Of a stretch of 64,000 nucleotides of DNA, positions 47,235 through 60,033 are shown piece by piece. The notes below the pieces were generated by a model. It saw nothing but the letters and a program-made list of their open reading frames with translations. It was not told the origin of the DNA and did not search any database. The position numbers were made by a program, and so were the translations under genes. Source of the DNA: Trichosphaerium sp. ATCC 40318 (lineage: Eukaryota > Discosea > Flabellinia > Trichosidae); NCBI GenBank assembly GCA_038496445.1, contig JALMLS010000213.1, positions 359,554 through 423,553 of the forward strand, in the 5' to 3' direction. How positions within the stretch are numbered: the stretch's first letter is position 1; each line of letters begins with the position of its first letter.

Positions 47235-49707
47235 TTATGAAGATTGCTGTTGTAACATAGCATAGTAAGTGCCTTTACTTGCAATGAGGTCTTTGGGTTT
47301 ACCTTGCTCAACAATCTTACCACCAGCGAGCTGTAGAGAAATTAGCACAATACTGTTTAAAAAACCATGTTTGTACCACTATTATCTTATCTACATTTTT
47401 AACAGTGCTGAGTCTATGAGCAATTATTATGGCTGTCCTGCGTATGTTAATTTAGTATAATTTACTAGTATAGTACTTATCTTCAAGCAAGTAATCCAAT
47501 GCTTCTTGTACGAGGCGCTCAGAGTCAGAATCTAAGGCACTTGTAGCTTCATCAAGCAATAAAACAGTTGGGTTTTGCATTATAGATCTGGCTATTGCGA
47601 TGCGTTGCTTCTCTCCTCCTGACAATGTCATTCCTCTAAATAAGCATAGTTAAGGTAAATACCATTGTACTATTTTCATACCTTTCTCCTACAATTGTGT
47701 CATAAGCATCAGGCATTTTCTGAATGAACTCGTGACAGTTTGATATTCTGGCAGCTTCGTGCATTGCTTTTTGTTGAGAGTCATCAGACTCATCCTCAAT
47801 ACTTCCGTATGTTATGTTATGTGCAACAGTGCCAGCAAAAAGCACTGGATTTTGGCTAACAACACTGAAAAACTTGGTCCGCAGCCAATTAGATTCCAAC
47901 TTGAATAAAGGCTCCTTGTCAATCAAAATCTTGCCTTCTGGAATCTTGTACAAGCCTATTTTTAAAGAAAATGTCAATGGATTTTCCTACTTGTTTATAC
48001 ATACCTGCCAATAACGAAAATAGTGTGGACTTCCCAGAGCCACTCTCGCCTTGATAATTCATTAGGAATAGAGCTAGACAGTATACTTTACCAATTATAG
48101 CAACACGTTGGCCTGGTTCGACATGAAATGACAAATCATCTATCACCTTTACTTTTGGTCTACTGGGATAGCTAAAACTAACGTTTGAGAACTCAATCTC
48201 TCCTCTATTACCATCACTGTAAGTGTCGTTCTTTTACAATACTCTTACCGTGGATTCTCTAGTTTCATGTCTCCAAATGAAGCAAGGTCAGGCTTCCGGT
48301 CTAGAATCTCAAAAATCTTAACATTGCTTACGAACACTTGGTTAACAGATGAGTAGTAATCTGGAAATGTCCCAATCTTTTCAGTAATACCCAATGCAAA
48401 GAAGCAGTACGAAATTAGACCACCCGTTGTCATTTCACCTGATTGAACTAACCTAGATTCTGATGTTAACGTTGTTAGTCTAAGAACTACAGTACATACG
48501 TTCCACCAAACCACAGACCAATGACAATAGTAAGATTGAACGTAAAATTAACTGCACCAGATACAATTGAATTGATAAACGATATCTTGTTCGCTAGTTT
48601 GGCAATCGCTCCTTGAAGCACGTTGTATTCTTCAGACTCATTTCTAAAACAATTAGCATACTCCACTCACAGCACAGAATGATTCCATACTTCTCTTGAG
48701 CACAACACTTAATTGTACGAATCTACTATTTGTAAATACGTGCACATGACAACGAGGAAACACCTACCTGAGACAGGATTTCAGTAGACTTATGATTGGC
48801 ATTGCCTTGTGCAGTTGACAAGTCTTTTAGTAGTTTCTTATCCATTTCTCCTTGATAGTAAACAGAAAGGCCTATGTTAGTCAGTGCTGCTATAGCCACG
48901 TTGGAACGTAACCTATTAAAGGAAGTGCACAAAACATAGCAACTGTTAGTTTCCATGATCTTATGAGGAGGTACGCCAAACCAAAGATTACACTTTTTGT
49001 GTGTTTAATAAAAGTTGAATGAGTGTAAATTTATGAGTGTACGTGAAAGTTGATATGAGTATTTTGGGTAGCACAGAGCCTATGGGTTTTAGGTTTTCAA
49101 TATCGCTTGACAGGTAACTAATTGATTTAGGAGATGGTTGTATATTGATCAAACGTACTTTGTAAGTACGCCAACCTTTCTTTCATCAAAAAATGCCATT
49201 TCTTGAGACAGGAATGCTACATTTTAATGTTAGCTGTTCACCGAATTGAAGAAGTTATTTTTGTTGACGTTAAAGCAAACATTGTATACTGATGCTTGTA
49301 ATTGTGTTTTAAGCAAAATAGCGATTATTTTAACTAACGCGCCTTTTCGTACCTTTAAAAAGCCTGTTTCTTACGTCAGTTACAATATCCTGGCGCGCTC
49401 GTGCCCGTAGAACTGAACGAGCGAATTCGAGCAAGGATTGAGCCAAATACGCTGCTGTGAGTTGAATACATGCGGTATTGAGAGAAACAGAGTCCGCTGT
49501 TAACGAATCGACAACAATACCCAAAATATGGTTTTCAAAGATGACAGTTACTGCGTAAAGCATAGCCATTAGCCCACCACCAAGTATATACAAAGAGTGT
49601 GGCCTGCCAATTTTGTACACTCTGTACAGGTGAGTCCATATGCTGACACTGCCCAAAAGGTCGGCGTCATCAACATCGGAGGAGCTCGTGCCTTCCGAGC
49701 TTGACAT
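47235..49707 (-). CDS. ABC half-transporter, ABCB family
   Basis: One membrane domain plus one ATPase domain. Starts [20 protein letters not shown], then spans [20 protein letters not shown] and others. The exporter loop [20 protein letters not shown] lies about 48430. ATPase: [11 protein letters not shown] joined across an intron to the P-loop [16 protein letters not shown]-loop [20 protein letters not shown], signature [17 protein letters not shown], Walker [18 protein letters not shown]-loop [10 protein letters not shown]. It ends YAMLQQQSS. The half-size layout is typical of TAP/ABCB8/ABCB10-like transporters working as dimers in organelle membranes. There is no convincing mitochondrial presequence. 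The start is 60 bp from the divergent Kae1-type gene, implying a shared promoter. Confidence 0.9.
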
Positions 49708-49767
49708 TTTGTTTAAGCAAGCCAGCTAAGTTTCAACGAGAAGCAATCGCTTTGAAAGAGTGTGTAT
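49708..49767. promoter_or_regulatory. 60-bp divergent promoter region
   Basis: Only 60 bp separate the ATG codons of the ABC transporter (minus) and the mitochondrial Kae1-like gene (plus). Initiation sites and 5' UTRs of both must lie in or beyond this gap. I see no TATA box. Confidence 0.6.
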
Positions 49768-51331
49768 ATGCACGTACTACGCGGAACACGGCGTTATTGC
49801 TCCGTTCGCTCCAAACAGTGTATAACACACCAAACGCGGCGTACATGTGCTACAAGTGCGTCGAATCTTACAATTCTGGGTATAGAGACGAGTTGCGATG
49901 ACACAGGTACGAAAACAAACCATATCGACCAATGGCTTAAATAGCTATCGTATTGGCATTAGATGATTGTTACTTAAAAAAATAGCTGTGGCTGTTGTCA
50001 CCTCAGACAAAAAGATACTTGGAGAGCACATAATTACTCACAGCGCAATATCACAAAAATATGGAGGCATCAATCCATCAGCAGCTCGAAACCAGCACGA
50101 AGAGGTAAACTCAGCGCCAAATCCGTATTTCAAGCTTAAACTCCATTACTAGCATCTACAACCAGCAGTAATTGAAGCAATGCGCGATACGGACGTTGGC
50201 ACGTGCTTACAAATATGTTTCCAGACTATTCTTACATTTTTTGTCAGACAAACTGGATGCTGTTGCAGTCACTGTAGGGCCTGGTCTGAAGATGTGTTTG
50301 CGGCAAGGTATAGCAGGTGCTGTTGATATATGCAAGCACCGTAACCTTCCTTTGATTGCTGTGAATCACATGGAGGGCCACGCACTTGCTGTTAGGCTTG
50401 AACATGGTACAAACTATTGACATTATTGTTCTCGTTACTTACATCCGGCAAGATGTACAATTTCCGTACTTGACACTACTTATAAGTGGTGGACATACAC
50501 AGCTTGTGTATGTAGGTGGAGTAGGAGACTATAAAATAATGGGTAATACACTTGATGATGCCGTTGGCGACACATTCGAAAAAGGTACGTTTGAGGTGTT
50601 ACCCATCAATCATTTTTTTGATTACATTGTTTAGTTGGCAGAGCATTAGATATTACAAGTAACTACATATATGGTCCAATTATTGAAGAATACGCCCGTC
50701 TAGGCAATGAAAAAGCTTTCTCACATTCAGTACCTATGCGTAAGATTGGTACTACAGACTTTAGCTATAGTGGACTCAAGACAACTGTTTTGAACGAAAT
50801 TCAAAACCTCAAATCACAATCCCAAAATGGTTATCTAAATTTTTTACAAACCTGCGACATCTCAGCGTCCTTTCAATATACAGCAGTTCAGCATTTGATC
50901 GATAAAACAAAGAAAGTGATACCTTTATGTCCTAAACCACCGACATGCTTGGTACGTTCATTGTCTTAAAGTGGTCATTCTTCTTACCTGTACGTTTAGG
51001 TTGTTTCAGGAGGTGTCGCTTGTAATGAGTATGTAAGAGAAAAATGTGAAGAATTAGGTGACAAGCATAAACTTCCAGTTTTCTATCCATCCCAAAAGTT
51101 ATGTAGAGATAATGGCGTGATGATAGCGTGGGCTGGAATAGAGAATTTTTTGTATGTCAAAGCAGTACTGTATTTGGTAAAAACTCACTTCATTTTAGAT
51201 TGAACAAATCTATAGTTACTGACGATGCACTTGATGAGGTTGTACCTTTACCAAGACTATCACTAGATCCTTCTTATGCAACTGGTAAAAGACAGCAAAA
51301 TGATGACGGTGATAAGGAGGTGAAGAGTTAA
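49768..51331 (+). CDS. tRNA N6-adenosine threonylcarbamoyltransferase, mitochondrial (Qri7/OSGEPL1 type)
   Basis: Makes t6A37 in ANN-decoding tRNAs. Starts at the ATG at 49768: [18 protein letters not shown] and an Arg/Thr-rich stretch, a presequence-like leader absent from cytosolic Kae1. Then [47 protein letters not shown], the metal site [77 protein letters not shown] and [14 protein letters not shown]. It ends DGDKEVKS. Both metal-binding His residues of the HxEGH motif are present. The mitochondrial assignment rests on the leader and on bacterial-type TsaD features such as SQKYGGINP. Confidence 0.92.
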
Positions 51332-51389
51332 AGTGAACAACAACGTTTAAGATTATTGCACATTGTATATTTTACCAGTATTTGTTACA

Positions 51390-53651
51390 CTATTCTTCCA
51401 GTTTCCGCCTCACCTGCTTCCATTTGGAAAATTTTACACCCTTCTCTTTACCCAATCTATCCAACGCACGTCTAGTACGTTTGTTGTGATTAGAAAAAGA
51501 CTCCAGAATCCTGTCAACTGATCTCTAGATCGAAAAAATAAATACTTTTTTAAAACTAGTGCTGTCAATAAACACAAAAGCGAATCGTACAGTAGAATGT
51601 CGCGTGTTCTCAAAGTATTTGACAAGAGGATTATTAATAGAATATCGAAAGTAAGCTGCAAGAGAGTTACCAAGAAATGTCTGTAATCCAGTGGGTTGCT
51701 CAGCAATAATACTTGATAAGCCAATGAAATCACGGATTTTCTAAAGTAATACTTAACATCTAACAAGTTGGAAAAAAACAGTTTCGTACGTCAGTTACAG
51801 GCACGTGGAATCCTACAAAATGAAGTGGTTTTGTAGAAACTGTTCTTAAATTTTTAACCTCCTCCTTTGCAAACACAGCCTCAACAAGCAGTGCTTTGTA
51901 GTCTTCCTTGTTGTTGGAATTGTAGCTTGCTACAATGAATTGGTAGCTTCCTCTAACTCATTGTAAGATTGATAAAAAAGAACATATACTGTACGTAGAT
52001 CCACCTCTGGCGTAAAATGTTTGCCAAGATTCTGGTGTAGTCGCTAATGCATTAGCAACGCACAAACGCAAAAAGGGGAAAGCGCCAGGTTCCTTGTTGC
52101 TGGTATAAACATTATTATCGTAAACTGGGATGGGAATAGAAGAAACTTCCAAATCCCTTTGGTGAGTTAGTATAGATTGCAGTAGATGATGACTCACTTT
52201 GCTGTTCTAGAAAGACCATTTAAACGCGAAATAGATCCTGGATATCCGTAAAAACTTTCTATTCTGCCAGTAAAATTGTACTCTTTCAAAAACCTAAATT
52301 CCTACAAAACGTTAGTGTTTTGAACGAAAAATGTCATGGCACCTTTCTAAAAGGCATCCAAGATATATGTGATGATCTCTTCGATGTTTTTGGGTCTATA
52401 GCATGTGCTGAAGCGAAGGTTGTCAATGATCGCTTATAAATTGTAACAAAATCATCTTGTTCAATTGGCTCTTGTTTTGTTTTGCTCATGTTATGTATGA
52501 GGTGAATAAAGTCAAACTGAGTGTTAAAAAGCAAAAAGTCTGCAACAGACAGCTCCTAGTAGACACCCATAAGTACAAATAAATGAAATAAAACCCTTTT
52601 GAGGACATGTTGCAACTGACACAGTGCAGTTGACATTATTTTTGATACTTTAGTTTAAAATAGGAACGTACTGTGCCAGGCTCGCAAAATGTATTGTAGC
52701 CATCAATTAGGCCCTTAAGTTGCATTGTATAGTTGTACATTGTACCCCAAAATACATCCTCATTCTTTTTTAACTCGCAATTCTTGACGACCTTTGCAAA
52801 TCTAGTTTCCAAGGCACGTTTTAGTTCTTTAGCTGTAATGCCTCCCTACAAAAGAAAAAACAAATGATTAGCGGACAAAGTACTTGACAGTCTACTTACA
52901 GAATTTATAGTGTCATTGTACAGTTTAAACATCGCTCCATGTTCTAGTGACCACATCTACAACCGACTTAATAAATACGGAAAGAAATGCGCAAGACCAT
53001 CCGAACCTCACGATAAAATGGCTGTATAGCTTTTTCTGTAAGATATGCCTCCAAGTAACCCATCCCATAATAGGATTCTCCCTTCATTCTTAGCTCCCAG
53101 TGATCTCTTGTAGATGATTGTGAGCTAACGTTGTAGGTGCATTGTTTTACCGTACTTGGTACCTTCCAATATTCCGCTAGCGAGCAATTTTTCTTTTTGT
53201 AAAATATTGGAGTTGCGAATGTCGCTTTTCGGTTCAGAATTTGAGATTATTCTCATGCTGCGATCTACAAAAAGTTTGCAACGTTCCTAGAGCGTTATAA
53301 CGTACCTTTGGCTTGTACCAAATAATACCTTGTTTTGTGTCTACTACAAGCTGGTTAGCGAAACCAACGCGCTTTAACGTACGTTCCTAAACGAATTGTT
53401 ATTTGTAAAATTGTAACACGCTTTGTACTTACCAATTGTATGGGATGGGAACAGTCGTATGTGTATTTTACCATTGGAGTCTACTATGGCGGGTTTTACG
53501 TCACCTAAGCCGAAAGTCACTAACACTAGATCATACTAGCGGTACCATATGAAAAATTGACATTACTCCTCTTGCTCCTGCTCCAGAAAGGCAATACAAA
53601 ACACAGAACAATAATTAAGATAAAACATACGACAGTACGCCTACTAGTCAT
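51390..53651 (-). CDS. Phospholipase-B-like (PLBD/lamina-ancestor) hydrolase
   Basis: Starts MTSRRTVVCFILIIVLCFVL, a signal peptide or signal anchor, then across a 45-nt intron SYGDVKPAIVDSNGKIHI. Family blocks: ESYYGMGYLEAYLTEKAIQP, MWSLEHGAMFKLYNDTINSG, GTMYNYTMQLKGLIDGYNTF, FIHLIHNMSKTKQEPI, YGYPGSISRLNG, PGAFPFLRLCVANALATTPE, SWQTFYARGGSGTYNNQ, and the C-terminal KIRDFIGLSSIIAEQPTG. It ends VRRKLEE. Family members are N-terminal-nucleophile amidase-fold hydrolases of lysosomes or secreted fluid that self-cleave before a Cys; that residue is probably the Cys of NTFCEPGT, near an intron. Exons 52600-53080 are duplicated at the right end of the window. Confidence 0.85.
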
Positions 53652-53806
53652 CCCCTACGCGGAAAAAGCAGGATGGGAAGCTTATCTACCACTTTAGCCA
53701 AAGGTAGAAACAATTGTTTTTGATTTTTTTTTAAGTCTTGATCGATTCACTGACAGACCTTAGCTAGCGCCATAAATTAGACTTCAATACTTTTGCGTTA
53801 AACAAG

Positions 53807-54887
53807 ATGGGCTGTAATCAGACCAAAAAAGAAGGTTAATTAGCAGCGTATTAGATTAACTTCGTAACTTTTCGCTTCAGATATTCTCAAAGATGAAACA
53901 CATCAGAGACCACGTAATCGTGGGGACAAAAGGACCAAACCGAGTGCGCCAATGGGGACGCCAGTAGGGTATTTGAATAAAATTAAAAAAAAACTGTTAT
54001 GCGTTAGCTAAGAGCTCCGTTGCGATAGAAAACCGAGCGGTGGTGATAACCCAGATACTATCGTGTCAAAATCATACACAGATGGAAGAATGGAGGACGA
54101 TGACGCTTTTTTTGAGCGCCTTCAACGAGACCAGCAAGCACAGTTCCAAGAGATATTAAAGGACGCAGAAAGGTGAGAAATTCTGTTTTATCATTCCATG
54201 TCATTATTAACGCCCAAAAGCTCCATGTTTGAAGTAGCACAGGCGACAAGTCAGCCTGAACCCGATATAGATGAAGTAGAATTGTCGGAACGCCAACAAA
54301 TATATTTGTACGTATTCTTTTATTTTTTGGCGTCGTATAAGCTTTTTCAGGCATTGTGAGTGGTATAGAGCAATAAAAAACAAGTTGCCTTTTTTTTCAT
54401 CAAACGACACTATTTTTGCGTTTTGATGTATTGCATTCTAACACACAACAAGTGGCGCATTAAATAAGTACAACATTCGAACACAAGGCCAATTTTCTAT
54501 CCCGCATAAAATTGGCGAGCACGAAATAAAGCAAGTCATCAACACTGTCACAGACACAGAAGCTAATGAGGTATGTCGCACAAACTTTTCGGTTAGCGTA
54601 AACTAGACCAACTACGTATATTTCTTTTACAACGCCAGCAATTATTTTCCTTGGTGGAAAAGACCACTGAAAGGCCGATTATGCAATTTTGTTCGGTTGG
54701 TTACAATCAATCTTCTCCTTTTCAAGCGCTTTTCTTTGCTCTGGCGACTATCCTTTCGCGTGAAGCTTATTTTGTTTCGTAGTTGAATGACATCTACGCG
54801 TCTGTACTTGTCACTTTCGAAAAGATGAAAATCAAACCACTGGACGTACCAATTGTCACAACACTTCTTCTTGGAGAGGAAGGTTGA
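53807..54887 (+). CDS. N-terminally acylated small protein, possibly LAMTOR1-like
   Basis: Starts MGCNQTKKED, where Gly2 and Cys3 form a myristoylation/palmitoylation site. The first intron has donor GTTAAT at about 53835 and acceptor TTCGCTTCAG. Next come ILKDETHQRPRNRGDKRT, DNPDTIVSKSYTDGRMED, DDAFFERLQRDQQAQFQEIL, a helix around QPEPDIDEVELSERQQIYL, then QGQFSIPHKIGEHEIKQVIN and NDIYASVLVTFEKMKIKP. It ends TLLLGEEG. The MGC start, acidic helical body and size suggest the lysosomal Ragulator anchor LAMTOR1/p18, but the similarity I can see is weak. Confident only about the gene and its lipid anchor. Confidence 0.6.
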
Positions 54888-55250
54888 TTTATAAGATAAA
54901 TAACACAACAAAAGAAAAAAACGAAACCAGAAAAAAAACCCCACCCACTGTCACAAACCCAAAATTTTATCATTCGAATAATCGCTCATGTAGCAACGAA
55001 GCTTGTAGCGTTGCTTTTTTTTATGCTCCACTAAGCGAAATTGACGAATGCTTGTATTTTGTCTAAAACACACTTGTACACAAATAACAAACGCTGCTCA
55101 CCTACTACATATGTTTAAAGTTTCTTTCGGACTTGAACAGTGAAAGATTAGATCGACTTTTTAAGCCACCTTTTTTTTTTTCCAAAGCGGTTTGTATAAA
55201 TTTCCACGTGCTTCCAATTTGCGTTTTTTGAGAACTGTGTAACACCAACA
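54888..55250. other. Intergenic region
   Basis: 3' flank of the acylated-protein gene and promoter of the polytopic protein, with one CACGTG (about 55205). No gene recognised. Confidence 0.45.
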
Positions 55251-58200
55251 ATGGCAGAAAGAGTGCCTTTAATGCAGTTGGGGCATGGCAAAACCTATGG
55301 CTCAAATGATGTGTCGCTAGAAGAAGATTCATCGTGTGAAGACCACTTTTCTTTTGAACTTCAAGGTACTGTTAAACACTCGCATGTAGTAATATATGAC
55401 TCTTTTTAGATGATTTTGACGAGCTTTATGATGATTGTGACGTAGATTCAAGGTTAGCTATCTTCTCACGTGACCATACTAATATTAAACACGTGTAGTG
55501 GTTCTCTAAGCTCGTCCGAGTTTGAAAAAGGTTTGCGGTACATGAAAGAAGCATTAATTTACAAGGGTACCTTCACAAAGCTTGGTTAAGCAAGTTGTTT
55601 ATTCGCTGTAGGTGCCAAAGTGAAAAGTAAGAGGCAAATACCCATTGCGCCTTTACGCCGTATGCTTCGGTTCCCGCTGAATCAATCGCAATTTTTCCTA
55701 GTGTGTGAGGCTATTTTACTCACGGCTAGGCCTGAATTTGAGAAAAAGTTGACAACAAAAGATGTACATTTATTTTTTTTTTGACAGTATCAATGTTCAC
55801 TCGCTGATCCGGTTTTAGGAAATATATGATTTGTTAATAAGCAAACAAATAACCTCTTATCCAAAGAGGTTCATTGAGAGGATTTGTACACGTGTTGGTG
55901 CGAACGGTTTTTGGTCCTGTTTTAGTTGTATTGTGCTCACCAAATATTAGGTAATGCTATTCCAATGGGAGAGTACACACCAGGCTGTTACAAAAAATAC
56001 AAGAAGCACTTGACTGCAGACAAGCAACGCGGTTCTCTGCTCACGTTCTTTAAAATTGTGTTGTTTGTTGTACTATTTCCAGTATCTCTTCCGTACTTGG
56101 CGGTTGCAGAAGTGAATAGGAACCCTGAGAATTTCTCAGGTGGCTTAGTAAGTTGTTTTAGTTTGCATCTTTTTTTAATGTTTGACTTTAGCACAAATTT
56201 TTTTATCTGATGGGTGCAGTGTTTGGTTCTGTTGCTACCTACTTGTTTGTTGTAATAGTGCCAATACTCTCGGTTGTATACTATGCTATGAATAGAGGTT
56301 AGAACTATTTTGTAGTCTATTTATAAGTAACTTTAAATTAGATACAATTACGAATCTATTCCTAGCTGAGGCAGTTGAACCTATTGTACTTCTTGTTCTC
56401 GTCTTGATTTGTACCGCAAGTGCATACCTTCTAGAAAACGAACGTATGTCGTATTTTCATTGTATTTCTAAATTCACATGTAATAGAGACAAATCCAAAG
56501 AAGAAGAAACCGCAATGGGACACTGATCTGAGTAAACTTGAAGGAGATGATATGAGCGACATGGGCTTATTTGTTATCCCGAAACATCACGCCAAACCTG
56601 GTTTCGATCTTGATCACGGGTTTTTCATAACAAGAGACTTTGAGCTAGATGCTAGATATGGCAAAGAGCGAGTTAGTTGGGCTTGTGTACGTTGTACTTT
56701 GTTGTTAGTTTAAAAAAACTAATGGATCAAAAGATTGACTATGCCTTGCCTAATTGCCAACACATTCTCGAAATGTTAAACGGTATAAGTCAGCAACCTC
56801 CGATGGAAGAGATGGCTAAGTTCTTATACAGACGTCTTCACAGTTTACCATTGGTACACTATAAGAGCTCCAGGCATTTCGAGCAAACTTAACATTCTTT
56901 TGCAATAGATGTTTCTCTTGGCTGTTATTTTTGCACTTGTGCCATCAGTGCATAGAGCAATTTTTGTACGTTTGTTCCGAAGTGCTGTAACCTATTAAAA
57001 GCACGTAGGAACCAGAGATAGGGTTTTGGGGATCAACTTATGAAGCTCATTTCATTACTGTTGTTGGGATAACTCACGTGACTTTTTTCTACACCCGTGA
57101 GTTGTTTCATTAGATAACCTGTTCTGACAAAGTACAATAGTTATGCTTACAATGCTCGTTTCTGTTTCTTCCATCTTGAATTCATATGAGGAAGTGTTAG
57201 GCGCGTTCGACCACTTCAACACAAAGGAGGTACATACCACGATTACTATCTAATTTTTTTGGTTTTTTTTTGTTTGCTAATCATTGGTTCAGTCAATTAG
57301 AAGTTACATAAGAGAAAACGAAGAGTTGTTTCAAATAGATGATGCACATCACTTCATGGAGAAGAAGAGAATACTCGACAAAATTGGGGCTGCAAACAAA
57401 GATCATCTATTGTATTACTATACAATGGAAGAAATTGTTGCCAAAGAACGAGAATCAAAAAGACAAAGAGGAGAAAGACGTATGTCTCTTCTTCAAAATG
57501 TATAAAATTCAAAGTAGCACTAACGAAAGCTCACAGTCAAGAGATATCACAGTGGCCAGGGTGGACAAAACAGAGGCGGACAGAGCGAAAACAAGGAAGC
57601 TCCAAAGGAGAAATTGAGTACGACTCGTCAAATTGAAAAGTCTCATGAGCCATACGCAGTTACACAACCCGGTGAGACCCAAAAACCAGATGATGTTGAT
57701 GAGACAGAAGATGACAGCTACGCAAATGGTAAAGAGATGCTTCAAAACAATAAAGCTCTTGCAAAAGCTAACTTGAGTGCTGTGTTGATACCATGGTTAC
57801 CTCTAAGTAAACCAAAGGTAATCCGCATGAGGTTAAGCTTACTGACTTTTCTTCTCAGAACTTGCTTATTTGGAATTCCATGCGTCAAGCTATCCATGAT
57901 GTTTGGCAAGAACGACTCAACCGTGCACCTATTGCTTTCATTGTAAGTGCAATTAGAATATAAACAAAAATACTGAGATATTTAGGGTGTACCACTTTTG
58001 TTGCATATCTTCATTGGTGCCTTTGTTGTTCTTAGTGAATTGTTCCAAGTTCTAAGCAGCGGCCATTACTTTATTGTACAATCAATCTGGGCTGTTGTTA
58101 TCATTTCAGTTATTGCGTATTCTATTCTATCACACGTGCGTCATGTGGGCGCTATAGTTTTTAGTACTCACTCGTTCATGATAGGGCACCAATGTAAATG

Positions 58201-58804
58201 AGACTGAAGATGGGTTCTTTAGTAAAATGATAGATTTGGAGTTAAGCCTCACTGCAGATCTTGAAGTGTTGTTTAAAAGCCCAAAAACAAATCAACAACG
58301 TGGATTTGGGCGCGCTCAAAGCGGGAGAGGCCAAGGCGGTGGAAGAGGACAACAAGGCGGCGGTAAAGGACAACAGGGCGGTAAAGGGCAAGGTAGACAG
58401 AACCAAGGTAATGCGCCAGGTGATGATACAGCCAAAAGTCAGGAGGATAGCGAAAAAGATCCACAGACGAAGCCTGTAGAGCCTCCAAAAGTTGTAAAAA
58501 CACCTGAACAACAACAAAGACAAAGTTTCAGACAACAGCGAAAACTGAATGCTGAACAAGATGAAGAAAGGCTTGAGATTGAAAGACAAAATCTGAATGC
58601 GAAGTTGTCACTTATTGGTATTATCCGCTCTCACATAAGGTACATGCTAAGCATCCTTCATGTAATCTTACTTTTTTTTCTAGTGGTAACAGAGATCCTG
58701 TTAAGATCCTTGGATTTGAGGCGTCTGCTGAATTCTTGTCAACAGTTGTTGGTTTCTATATAACGCTCGGCACTGCATTATTTTCAATGACACTATTAGA
58801 GTAA
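55251..58804 (+). CDS. Large polytopic membrane protein with RGG/QGG-rich loops, unknown family
   Basis: Starts MAERVPLMQLGHGKTYGSND with an acidic N-terminus. At least eight hydrophobic spans: FKIVLFVVLFPVSLPYLAV, MGAVFGSVATYLFVVIVPIL, VEPIVLLVLVLICTASAYLL, MFLLAVIFALVPSVHRAIF, IVMLTMLVSVSSIL, LLLHIFIGAFVVLSELFQ, SIWAVVIISVIAYSILS and the last VVGFYITLGTALFSMTLLE at the extreme C-terminus. Two soluble inserts are Gly/Gln/Arg-rich: GQGGQNRGGQSENKEAPKEK (about 57560) and AQSGRGQGGGRGQQGGGKGQ (about 58315-58410). The rest is charged helix (KERESKRQRGERRMSLLQN). Exon joins restore the frame throughout. I do not recognise the family; a channel or transporter with an RNA- or protein-binding disordered loop is conceivable. 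Confidence 0.7.
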
Positions 58805-58983
58805 TACAACATTAGCAGCAATTCGTTTCATTCCTGATTCTTGAGGTTTTTTTTCCTCCAATCTTGTGCCAAATAACTAGTTCACTTATCAATCCTCTTT
58901 TTTTCCAAGTTTGCTACCGCTACCCGAATACTAAAATAGACGGAGTGTGTGACTTTTTTATGGTTATTTTATTTGAAATAGTG

Positions 58984-59965
58984 ATGCACGTAACACCTAG
59001 TGAGTGCAAGGATATTATTAATAGGGGAGAAAAGACAAACTCCTTTACAGGTAGTCGAAACATGTGATATTAAGCGTGATACAAGCTCTAGGGGTATGTG
59101 GGCGCATTACTAGAGGCTATGAGCCTGATCATTTTGCTCGCCTGTCTACAGAGAGCTACAAGCGCATTTCGTGGCTATTTGGGGCCGAGGCTATTCACTG
59201 CATGATAGGTAGTGCTAAAAACGTTGGCATAGTGGTTAATTTGTTCTAAGGTCTCTCGGGTTATGAAATGCTGCATCACATTGGGTGTGAAGACAAGTGG
59301 ATCTCAAAAAAGTTAAAACAGGGTTACCAGTTCAAAATAGCCATTGTGCCCGACAATCTAGGCGCGTTAGTACCTGCCACTTGGGAGAATACAATAAAGC
59401 TCACTGCCAAAGCGTTCCCTGAGGCACGTACTCACGTGACAGTTTTCTTGTTTATTTTTTTGATAATAGATAAACGGAGAGTTGATGCTAAGACATGTTG
59501 AAGAACTAAAGACCAAACCGTACTCCCAAATTGAAAAAGAAGTTGGATATGATATCTACGAAGCCAAAGAACGTGGCCGCGAGAACAATCCACTACGTAT
59601 GGTACGCTTGCATACGGTGCTTGGTGACAACTCAACTTTGTTTCAAGACCTGGCAGAAACTCGCAAAGAGCAAGTACACAGTAAATGATGTTCGGGTGTT
59701 TTTGCACCACGAGAGTAAGTCCCTTGCCATCAGTAGAGTTACTAATTGAGCGTTATAGTTGGTTGTAGCAAGCTTTTTGCCGGTGACGGTTATTGTAAAA
59801 CAGTGGAAGGAGTAAGTACATCAAAAGAGGTAAGTATTGTTTTTTACAAGTAGGCAAGAATACAATGGGCTGACTTGTTTGCAGTACCTGACTCTGAACC
59901 GACCGTTTTCTGAGATGCACTCGTACGCACTTGTAGATATGAACGTAATAGTACCAAAATCGTAA
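58984..59965 (+). CDS. Unknown roughly 230-residue soluble protein
   Basis: Reconstructed from six exons: MHVTPSECKDIINRGEKTNS, FTGVCGRITRGYEPDHFARL, LFGAEAIHCMIGLSGYEMLH, HIGCEDKWISKKLKQGYQFK, IAIVPDNLGALVPATWENTI, KAFPEARTHINGELMLRHVE, IYEAKERGRENNPLRM, YTVNDVRVFLHHEIGCSKLF, KEYLTLNRPFSEMHSYALVD. It ends IVPKS. All five introns keep the frame, with donors GTAGTC, GTAGTG, GTGACA, GTACGC and GTAAGT. No signal peptide or span, and conserved-looking Cys/His (GCEDKW, HHEIGC). I do not recognise the family. The start is the first ATG in the frame after the previous gene, 180 bp upstream. Confidence 0.62.
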
Positions 59966-60033
59966 GGCAAAGGATGTGCAATATTCAAACAATAAACCTT
60001 TTGTATCCATAGCTTTACATAACATCGTTTATC

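Noticed and set aside
49768..51331. Cytosolic KEOPS Kae1 rather than the mitochondrial enzyme
   Set aside because: The Arg-rich leader and bacterial-type SQKYGGINP block favour the Qri7/OSGEPL1 branch; a phylogeny would settle it.
59064..59700. Sugar-kinase-like or phosphofructokinase-like enzyme on the basis of GxCGRITRGY
   Set aside because: No nucleotide-binding or substrate motifs follow once the exons are joined, so no function is assigned.
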